Below are positions 37,222 to 47,000 of a DNA stretch of 64,000 nucleotides, in pieces (position 1 is the stretch's first letter; every line of letters begins with the position of its first letter). Source of the DNA: Mortierella alpina (Eukaryota; Mortierellomycota; Mortierellomycetes; Mortierellales; Mortierellaceae); assembly GCA_029449245.1 (NCBI GenBank), contig JANATF010000009.1, positions 372,001 through 436,000 on the forward strand. The letters run 5' to 3'. The notes below the pieces were generated by a model, which worked only from the letters and a program-made list of their open reading frames with translations, was not told the DNA's origin and ran no database searches. The position numbers and the translations under genes were made by a program.

Positions 37222-37236
37222 GGAAGTTTCGAGAAG
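37222..37236 (-). promoter_or_regulatory. Heat-shock element upstream of BAG paralogue 2
   Basis: Plus strand reads GGAAG-TTTCG-AGAAG: three perfect contiguous inverted nGAAn units, the consensus site for a heat-shock factor trimer. It lies about 210 bp upstream of the BAG start and 120 bp upstream of the TATA box. A BAG Hsp70 co-chaperone under heat-shock control fits known biology; binding itself is inferred. Confidence 0.72.
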
Positions 37237-37413
37237 CATACATGTTAACGGAGCTGCGGCTCGTGCAAACACTTGCGTGGCCAGTCCTGCAGTGCTGGCA
37301 ACCCAGGTGCTGGGTTCGTGCATGCGTACGCGAAAATCGTCTTCGAAAAGATCATGTAGCCTGCAGACAACACCTTCGATACAGCTCTAGAACACATAAA
37401 CTTTATCTTTGAT

Positions 37414-40400
37414 CTATGGGTTGCCTAGCTCTCTATCTTCCTCAACCAACTTGGCCTTCTTTCCTACCATCCCCTTGCCAAGAGTCTTGCGCCTCCCCAT
37501 GGAGGATCCTGCTCCACTTGAACCAACTTGGTCATCCGTATCCGCTGGCCCCTTACCATGCTGCTGTACTTGCACAACTGCGTTACCACCAGCACCAGCA
37601 CCAGCACCAGCACCACCTCTCGCGTCTTTCGTCGCAGCTCTCGTTAGCCGTGATGTTGTCCTGATGAGATCCTCTACAGAATCAATTGTTCTCGTCTCAA
37701 AATCACGACGATCGTAAAACTTGCTGGCTGCTTTGAGCTGCGCCCTTTGATCATCGAATCCAGCCTTAGCCATAGCGTGGTCCACAAAAGTCGTACTCCG
37801 TTCGACGCCAAAGCGCGGCGTCTTTGCTTGTGTTCGTGACCTTTTGACTGTGCGACGACGCTCCAGTCCTGGTGGTAGATCGAGACCGCTGCCCGGAGAG
37901 TCTTGACTATCAAGGTTCTTACCGGTGTCAGAAGCCTTCTGATCGGAAGATCCACTGCCAGAATCTGCAACGATGACTTTCATGTCCTCTTGATCCTGAG
38001 TAGCCGCCTGCTCCTCACTATCACGGCCTTCCTCATCCTCACTCTCGTATAGCTCCTCTTCATCGTCTGTATTGCCCTCAACTCGGATGTGGAAGGGAAG
38101 GGGTATATCCTTGATGGCGCGGAACTGTCCGCAGTTGTTGAGGTGCTCGTTCTCCAGACGGAAAAAGTTCCAAACCCATCGACTAAGATATTGATTATTG
38201 CATCAGCATCGCAACTAAAAAGAAATCTCTTCTTTTGCAGCACAAAGGCGCTGCTGATGGACTTACCGAAGCACCTCAAGGAGCGCTAGACAGAACGAGA
38301 GGATAGCGCCATTGATGCCGAGGGGCATCAGCCGCAACACCCAAGCGAATCTTCCGAAAAAGTTGAACACGACGGCGCAGTAATAGTACGCTGGCTGTGT
38401 GTATACCAGCTCGGATCTCAAGAACGGATGTCCATGAGCGCCACCTCCGTGGGGACCGAGTCGTAGTAGTCCCCAATCCATGTAAACATCCCATGCGAAT
38501 GTGACGGAGCTAGTGAAGGTAGACATGCCAATAAATGCGTACCGAAGTCGGTCGCCTCCATAGTGACGGTACGAAAAGTAGACGAAGAGATTGACCAACG
38601 AGGCGGTGTATTTACCGCCGTTAAGCAAATGAGGGAACCATTCAAGGGTATCCCTGTAGCGGCGCAGACATTGGAGGAGGCGGAACCAAGGCGGTAGAGC
38701 TGTCAAAAAGGGTGTTATCCACATCTGACTGGTCACGCAGTTGCGTGCTATGATCAGAGAAGGACGGTTTAGAAGATGTTAGGACGCCTTTCACGCTGAT
38801 CTATCCGATCGCTGCATCTCGCGGAGCAATAGCGAAAAGGAAGAAAGAGACGCACCAAGGTCATTCCACTTGAACGCATACGCGCAAACAGCAAACTCCG
38901 CCTGTTCAATTGAATACGATAGCGAGTTGAGCTCATCGGCCAGAAAAAAGTCTCGGAACTCGACTCCGTGGTATCCGCTGACGAGGACTCGCCAAAAGCT
39001 CAGCAAAAACCATTTGCGTGCAGTCCAGCTCGCGATAGGGAGCGGGCAGAAGACGATGAGAAGGATGATCCCGACAACAGCCATTGGATAGTATGCAGTG
39101 ACTATCTGGTTCGTCAAGTGGGATCCAAAGTCAAGGTAGATACCCAGACACAAAAGAAGCATGAAGAACAAGGGCAGCTAATAACATCAGACACGACGAG
39201 ATAGGGTTAGCTCCTAGTTGTATGCAGGTGCGCAATCAACGTATTTCAGCAAGATGTCTTCCTACCTCAAAGAACTCATGATAGTCCAAGTTGTCGCGAG
39301 CGTCGAACTCAAAGATGAACTTGTAATTGATGCGTGATTTAGCCCAGACGTACATGTTCACGCCGAACAAGCAGGCGAATAGGGCTGTCAAGAATAAACC
39401 TGCGTACACCAGTAGCAAACTGTCCCAATACGGCACCTCTATCTGCGTTGCTTCTGAAAAGACATTCTGTATGCCCAAGATGAGAAGGACAAGCGCAAGA
39501 CCGAGATAAAAACTTGCCCGTCCAACCGATGCATGGTGCGACTAATGCAAAGTATTGTTCTTGAGTTAGTGTCGCTGATTAGAGGCCATTGCACCCCCAG
39601 GACACTGATATCAGTGTTATAACTTGCCTTGCGTTTGATATCGGGGATCCTGAGTTTGGACATGCCTCGGCGTCTATGGCCATCCTCAAACTTCTCGATA
39701 TACAGCGTCTCCGTCTCTGTGATGAGACCTTCCAGTATACTTGAGCTCATGAAGTAGCGCGGATGCAGCTTGGAGGCATTAAACGCCTTGGTAGCCTTCC
39801 ATCCCGCAGTTTTGTCGAACTTTTTGATAATTTTTGCGAATCCAGTTTCGTTCAGGACCTGCACACCGGAAGAAGAAATGAAAGCTGTTTAGTTGGAGTA
39901 AAGTGGTGACAGACAGTAAGGCAATTGCATGGCAAAGTTCGTACCTTGTAGTTTTTGATCATCTCCAGACTGCGGTAAAACTCGTATAGCGCGGCTTTGA
40001 TTCTAGTCTTCGCGACATTGTGATTCAAATACATGCGCTGGTCCCGCTCGTCCTCCAGCAGTAATTGATTGTGATACTCTGCAGGGTCCATAGACCCTCT
40101 CTTCTGCAAGTCGACCAAAGGTTGATGGCTCTCCCTCTGCCGCAGGCTACTTTCTGATCCCATGTGGATGACGCTAGATCCATCTCTGGCGGCACCTGTT
40201 GCTACTACACTCGGTGTCGTCTCGTCAGAGTCCGTGAGTGGCTGGTATGCGGTACCTAACGTCACTGGTGTGATATCGGGGTTGCTCTTAACAAGACTTC
40301 CAAGGCCGCTCCTGACCTTGGTCCACTCTGCGCTATACCACCCTCCAGTAGCCTGTGCCTGTGCCTATCGACATGCGTGAGTATCGTGATTTAGTAAAAG

Positions 40401-41436
40401 TAACAAACAAAGCAGCTCGTTCGCTAGCCTGTCCTGCTCACATACAATTCTCTCGTCATAGCGACGCTTCCATTCATCAGCTACAAAGAGTTGTTGCTTG
40501 AGGATCTTGAGTTTCATCACGGCTTCCATCTCCTTTTCTAATTGGGAAAAGTCGTGTATATATAGTCAGGAATTAATGCCAACGCGTTAACAAATATCTT
40601 AGTCCGTCTTATTATTTTACTGTAACCTACCGCGGTAAAAATTGTCCACCACTTCCAATTGCGAGTCAAGGAACCTGAAGAACTCCTTCTCCTCTTCCAA
40701 CAGCGCAGGCATGACAGTGTCGATCGAGTTTCCTTCAACTATTGCAGGTAAAACAAGAGCGAATGAGGGAACCGTTTGGTCAGTAAAAAAAAGCAACTGT
40801 AAGCATGCGTGCAGAGCCTCGATTTTTTAAAGGAAAAGTGCATCTGCCAGAGTGTATTTTGCCCTTACTCCGAATGACCCTTGTTCGTCGTCTATGCTCT
40901 GAAGGGTTCACCATCGTAAACCTGCGGGTCAGACTTCGGATGAGATGCGTCCCCTGAGTTCGCGCTGCTTCCCCGACCTGTGCTGCGAAGGTGGGGCGCC
41001 GTTGCGGCCGGTTAAACTTTGGTCCTGCCTGTGGATTCAACGCGGTTGTTTGATCTGAAGGGTCTTCGTCAATGGTAAGGGCTGTCGAATGCGGGTATCT
41101 GGACCTGGGCGATGATAGGATGGCATCATAAGTTGTTTTTTGGCCACGGCCCTGGGACATAATAGGCTCGTCGCTTTCAGAGTCAGAGTTTGCATATTGG
41201 GCAAGGGTGTTTTCGCTGCTTAGGGTATTGTGCATGGAAAGCGTAAGGACCCTTGTTTCATCCTCCTCGGCCTGGCCACAGTAGCTTGCGGCTTCGTCGC
41301 CTTCCTGCTGGACGGTTTCAATCTTATCCACTGCATGTTCGATGGCCTTGAGGTACTTCTTGCCTTGTCTGTAGTTGATGTAAGCCTTGCGCCATTCAGG
41401 AACGTTCTCCTCGTGGAGGTACTTCTCGAACTTCAT
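37414..41436 (-). CDS. SYG1: SPX-EXS phosphate transporter/sensor (SYG1/XPR1 family)
   Basis: Membrane protein related to XPR1 phosphate exporters; SPX binds inositol pyrophosphates, EXS forms the transport part. Nine exons (40869-41436, 40631-40738, 40446-40537, 39945-40364, 39628-39858, 39266-39541, 38856-39177, 38267-38747, 37414-38182) join in phase to 1088 residues. The SPX domain starts [20 protein letters not shown] and ends near [18 protein letters not shown] (about residue 420), its Lys surface being the inositol-phosphate site. Several membrane spans follow. EXS hallmarks are [32 protein letters not shown] and [18 protein letters not shown] cytosolic acidic/basic tail contains an Ala-Gly repeat. 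Intron 5 (39542-39627) is GC-AG (AAG|GCAAGT). The SPX half is interrupted by a long Ser-rich insert, usual in fungi. Confidence 0.93.
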
Positions 41437-42792
41437 GGCTCTCCTTGAGTTGCTGTCTCCTTGCTGGCTCCTGTCGACGGTTAGAGGATGAATCAGATGG
41501 ATTTAGAATGGTGATGCTGGACGGCGTACGCGTAGCGTATACAGATAGGAATTTGACTGAAGGACGGGAGGAAAAAAGAAGGGCGAAGAAAAAGTGCTGA
41601 GGGTAGTGATGAAGGATGGGGTTCTACAAACAAGGGGCTGTCATGTTTTTCTGCGACCCAGTATCGTGTGCCGAGTACATATAGAGCTAGGAACGTCAGG
41701 AAAGGTGTCGTGTGCGCGGAGAACGAAGCTCATAAGCAAGAGAGCTCGGTAAAATCCGAGAACAACAACTATAAACTTGCGCTGCCTACAGGCATGGCGA
41801 TGTATGGTGTGTGTGTGTGTGTGCATAAGGCCAACCTTCCAGCCACATCCCTATCTCTCTGCGGGAAACACAGCAGGCTAGAGGAGAAGGAGAGGCTATT
41901 GCTGGCGGCGGTAAAAAGAATAGACAGGGGGTAGCTGCACGACAAGACAAGGTCGGGCGAGATGGCCAGGGTTGCACAGCCCTTGGCAAGGAGGGTGGAT
42001 GCAGCAATCTGATGACTGTACACTACCTGGAATGAGGCAGTGCAAATCAGCCTTGTCTAGATGGCTGGTGATGAGCGTGTGCTGCTGTGCAATTCTGCGA
42101 AAGGATGGATGAACAGAAAGACGATGGCCGGTTGGCCGCGCCGGGGAAGTGCAGGAAAGGGCAGGCAGGACCAAGAAGCGCGAGAGACGAGTGCAGCAGG
42201 GCGGGGTGGAGTCATTTTGAGAGACTGCACCCTGTGCACGTGTTGCGCGGGACAGGAAGTGTCGATGCTTCCATGAGCGAGCCCAGGGACCGGCCCGACG
42301 ATGGTCCAGAGTCACAGCCCATGTTGCTTGTTGTCTAGTCTATCCTAGGCCCTGCAGTGTGCGCCAAATGACACGAGCGCGCGATTGGACCCTGATTTAC
42401 GGGTGGTGCACCGTGCTCAGGCACCCCACGCCTCTGCATGGCTGACCTCGTTGCATTGTTTCAGCGAGGCTGCAGAGGATTCCGATCCATCTCTATCCAT
42501 CCTGGACATGCTTCTAGCTTATTCCACTATTAGCTGGCTCTCCCTCTCTGTGTTGGTTGCACCATCACAGCTCTAAGCAATTTGGTCTCCTTCAAACAAA
42601 AAAAAAGTGTGCTGCCACGGGTTACAAGAGCCAGAGCCCCGTCAGTCAAGGCCTATGCCTGCAAGTCTATATAATGGGCAAGTGCTCAAAGCCTAGTGAT
42701 TCATTCGTTTCTCCATCGTCCTTCTCTTTGGCATTCTGCTCTTCTTTATTTTTCTGCATTTCCTTGCATTCGCATACCACCTCACAGAAATC
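41437..42792. other. Divergent intergenic region between SYG1 and the SMS-like gene
   Basis: 1.36 kb holding both promoters. A TATA-like CTATATAATG at 42667-42676 lies about 120 bp before the SMS-like ATG. A (GT)8-9 run is at 41807-41823. Frames here are short and unlike known proteins. Confidence 0.5.
41807..41823. repeat. GT dinucleotide microsatellite
   Basis: Eight to nine uninterrupted GT units in the SYG1 upstream region. Similar GT runs occur at 54813-54827 and 57792-57808, all in non-coding DNA close to gene starts. Confidence 0.85.
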
Positions 42793-43942
42793 ATGACATC
42801 GTGGATACAATGGCTACGGCGGGCTTTTCACCAGCGCTACAAACTCACGCTCCAGAGTGTGGGCTGCACCACTGCAGTGGTCACGGTCTTTATCATGACC
42901 ATGTACTTTATGGTGAGAGCAGCGGTACTTCCAAAGACGCTCTGCTCTGTCTACAAATTGCTTTTCTAACTCCAAAATATTTCCTTCTACGCCGTAGAAT
43001 GTGGCTGCGAACCTGGCATCGTACCTCTCGCCCGACAAGGGCACACCAGCGCTCACCGACAGGTTATTTGAGGTCCTCCCTTCCATCACTACAATCTGGC
43101 TAACAGATGTGGCAGACATGCTCCTCTTCATCCCCACCCTGATTCTGGTTTTGACCCACTACCGGCCCCTTTACCTCCTCTGCAAGTTCTTGTTGACCTG
43201 GTCCTTGTGCAATATCATGCGAATTACCACAGTCGCCATCACATCCTATCCGGACCCTCGCAAAGGCTGCATTCGTTCAATGGGAGAGTTCTTTACATCA
43301 TTCACACTGCATCGGTGCGGCGATTGCATGTTTAGTGGACACACAGTCATCTTTGTAATATCTGCCTTGATCTGGACAAGTCATGGCTATCATCGTTTCC
43401 CACGACGGCTCCGTTGGCTTGCAATTTCTTGCTTGATCTTTGTGTGGGGTCTCTGCATCGGCTCTGCTCTTGTCGTGATCGCGAACCGGGCACATTACAC
43501 GTCTGATGTCCTTGTAGCCTTTTATGTCGCAGCTGGCAACTTTTATCTGTGGACCTACGTTTTGGATAAATACATCGAGGGCAAAGGACGCCTACGAGAC
43601 CTGACGCACCCATGGGGGGATGGACATGATCCCCGGACGCATATTCGGAAACGCAACGAACGCCAGCTAGAGGAAGCGGCAGAGGCAGAGAAGGACGAGT
43701 TAGCAAGATGCGAGGAGGAGGATCGTTTGCGGGCCACTGCCATTGAGATACCGCCGATCCCAAGGGTCGAACCGCTTAGTACGTCAGTGTACGAACTCAG
43801 CATCCGCTCAGCTCCCGTAGACGAGAATAGCATCCGGCAATCCCTAGAGCCCACGGTGGTGGAGCAGCAGGACGATAATCAAACGATCGTCTCTCAACTT
43901 GGGCCTACATCAGGGCGAGAAAACTATATGTCGAGCGTATAG
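42793..43942 (+). CDS. Sphingomyelin-synthase-like phosphotransferase (PAP2-C family)
   Basis: Multi-pass membrane enzyme of the SMS/SMSr family, which moves a phospho-head-group from a phospholipid to ceramide. Exons 42793-42912 and 42998-43942 give 354 residues. The two catalytic blocks are clear: CGDCMFSGHT (residues 147-156) and HYTSDVLVAFY (206-216), giving the expected His155, His206, Asp210 triad of the lipid phosphatase fold. Five to six hydrophobic spans surround them; the 90-residue charged C-terminus is cytosolic. It is unlike Aur1, the usual fungal inositol-phosphorylceramide synthase, so the head group (choline, ethanolamine or inositol) cannot be told from sequence. It ends only 136 bp from the convergent Fanzor gene. 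Confidence 0.87.
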
Positions 43943-44078
43943 CATCGTATTTGCATTATGAAAATGACGACCAGCGATATTAAGGATGTACAGTACAATA
44001 GTATCTAAAGCCAATACAAACACAAAGTTAGTCTCCATACGGTCATGTCCACACGCCCGCTCATACCATAATAACTTA

Positions 44079-47000
44079 CTAAACTAAGCCCGACGCTGTC
44101 GGGGGTTGCCCTCGCATCGGCGTGGATGTGGGCGACATGAAGGTGGGACCAGGGATGGCACTGGTGTGATTGGTGTTGAGGTCAGGGTCATATGACCGCT
44201 GAAATGGTGCCAGGGGCGCAGGACGAGTCAGGGTGGCCACGCCACTGAGGCCAATGACGGCCGACGCGTGCGTGTCCCGCGGGCGGATCGTGTACCGACC
44301 TTTGACCGCGACGCAGTCATGGTTGGTGCACTCAACTGCCCCATGGACACGCACCATCCTGATCGCCTGACCCTTGACGCGCCTCGACCGCATCTGCTGC
44401 ATCTCCTGGAAGCAGTAGAAACAGACGCGCGACGTGCGAAATTCATCCACAATCGCGACTGGGCAATATTGCCGGTGCTGCGCCCGCATCTTACTCCCCC
44501 CTCGCCGACTATGGCCTTTCAGCCGAGAACCGACGCAGGTGCCAGCGTCCCCGATTAACATGATCGGTAGAACAGCCGGCGACCCACCATGATCAGGGCC
44601 ATTGTTCCTGGACTGGGTGGCTGGTGGAGAATCCCAGGGAGCTATATATATATCCATATTTGAAGTTAGCTTGTGCTGTTTAGCAAGAACATCACATAGA
44701 GTTCTAACGCTTAGAATAAAAGGAAGTCTTACCTGCGCTGACAGCCGCCTTTTGAACGTGACGCCTCTCATCAGCACAAACCCGCTTCCAACTTTTACCC
44801 GTTCTGAGCCGAAGCGTCTGGGCGTCCCTGAGCCGAGCGTTGCTCAGTTCAAACCCCCGCAGCGTCTCCGCCGCCTCCTTCCTGATCGAGTGTGCCTGGT
44901 CAATACTAGCCATCGTGTCCGCCCATGACAGCGACGCCTTCGTCGTCGAGACAGATGCCATGGCCTTGGTGACTGCCTCTGACTTGGCCAATCTCCGCAT
45001 CCTCCTTCTGGCCACCACCTTCGCGTGCGAGATCTGGTCAATCTGTTGTGCTGTCATTCGGTAGCTCTTGGGAAGCTTTACGAACGTTTCAGTGGTCGTC
45101 TCAGTCCCTGGCTTTGGCTCTGGTTCTGACACGGGGTCTGGGCTGGGATCGGTGCCTTGGCTTGGGCTGGGATCGGGGGCAGGGTTGAGATCAGCGCCTG
45201 AATACAGTATGAAAGATATAAGATAACGTTAAGATCCAATGTGATACGGTCCGAAATGATCATTGTATGAATTCAACACCACTGACTTGCCTTGTAGCCT
45301 GTCGAATCTGTTCAGATGGCTCTCAATCTGAGGCAGCGTGAGCCCCACGGTCTCCGACATGGTCACCAAGCCATAATCCGTTCCACCAAAAACCAAATGC
45401 CGATCCTTGCCTCTGCAGTTTTGGAGGAACTGACTGATGTCCATTTTGTCGGCTCGATCCTCAACGGCTGGGTGATCCCAAGTCGGAACGCTGTCCCTCA
45501 CAGGCGCAAAACCTGCTGACGACTCGGAATTTTCCTGTACAGGGGCTTTATGGACTTTGTTCCAGTAGTACTTTTCCCTCCGCGCCAACCTCAGCTTCTC
45601 CTGGAGCGGAGACAGGACCTTTCTTGCCTCTCTGACACTTATCCTCGTCAAGCGTAAAGCCTCGTAAGACTCTTTTGTCCGCTCTTTCTTTTCTGTCTCG
45701 ACGGCTTCACTCTGTTCTTGGACCAACCGCGCTACCTGGGCCTTGTGATGCTTGACCACCGTCTCCTGCTCCTTTACGTTATCTGCGCAACTTTCTGCTT
45801 TGGTGTACACTTGCCGCTTTGTCAGGCCTGACCGGTGAAACTCTCTGGTCCAGTAATTCCCGGCTGTGCCTGTGCGATTCTTTTTACGCTGGTCGTACCT
45901 GCTAGTCACCGGGTGCCGCTGAGTATCGCCGTCCTTTGTCAGGACTTCTCCCATGATTTGCACCGAGAGCTCGTCAACTATTGTGATCCTAAATGATGAT
46001 CAACAGAATTGTTACTCTTGGTGTTCACTCGTTCACATTCATCGGTAAATTTTGAAGCAGGTAATAGAGGTCAATCAAGGCTGCTTACCTTTGCGCAAAT
46101 TGAAGGCCGTGCTTCCTACATATCCTTGCCACCTCATCCATGTCCAAAAACGACTCTAGAACAACGTCCTTGTTGGAAGGTGGGGACGTCACGGCCTTTA
46201 CACTGGTTATGGAACTGCCATTGGCGTCCCGAATGTCAAACTGGTTTTCGTTTTCCGAACAAAAAACTTCATAGAACCCCACTGCTCCTAGATGCAATGC
46301 ATGGACTGAACTCGTCGATATCTGCGGAGCAATCTTCCTAGTGAATTCGGGATATCCACTTGCCCGCAAAATGGCATTTCCGATTAGAACGAAGGGAGCG
46401 CGCAACGCAACGTGGGCCAGGGGCTTGTCGGTCTTAGTGCCCTCCAAGGCGGGTCGTCTTTTGGGCGCGTAAGGTCGGAAAAGATTGGCCAGCTCCGCAA
46501 CCACACTGCACTCCTTGTCCGTAAACTCGTCCTTGGCGAATCCTGAACGACGTACCCAGCCCATGTCAATCTCTTCGTCAATGTGGGGCGACTCTACAAG
46601 CATTTTCAGCAGAGCTTGCAAAGCCTTCAGACGAGCACGGTTGGGCTCCTTCTCCGTTGATGTTGGGTCGTCCTCATCATTCTCGAACAGAGCGTCAATG
46701 TCATCCACAGATAACAGGATCTCGTCCGAGAAATCGTCCACAGGGGCCTGAGAGGGTGCCGCAACCTGTTCCTGCGAGGGGAACGTGCCCATAGGAGCCT
46801 GAACGGACGATGCGGGCTGATCGAGAATTGGAGGCGCCAGAAGGGTCGGCGCTGGAGCGAGGTCATTGGGTGCCTTGCTTGGGTCAACGGCGCTGCCTTT
46901 TAAAAGTGCCTTCTCCAGTTGTTCTTCAATAGGCGGGAGATTAACCTGGACACCAACTGGCTTCACCGCAACTAGGTCGATCAGCCGCTTGGCAATGCCC

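Larger units (their letters stand above)
37015..37413. promoter_or_regulatory. BAG2 promoter / SYG1 3' end region
   Basis: 399 bp between the SYG1 stop and the BAG2 ATG. Besides the TATA box and heat-shock element listed separately it contains an A12 run at 37204-37215. No coding frame with support. Confidence 0.5.

Noticed and set aside
44079-45200. The Fanzor C-terminal exons as an ordinary zinc-ribbon transcription protein
   Set aside because: The combination of GGTDYG, DEFRTSRVCFYC and RDTHASAVIG in this order and spacing is that of TnpB/Fanzor, not of TFIIB-like ribbons.
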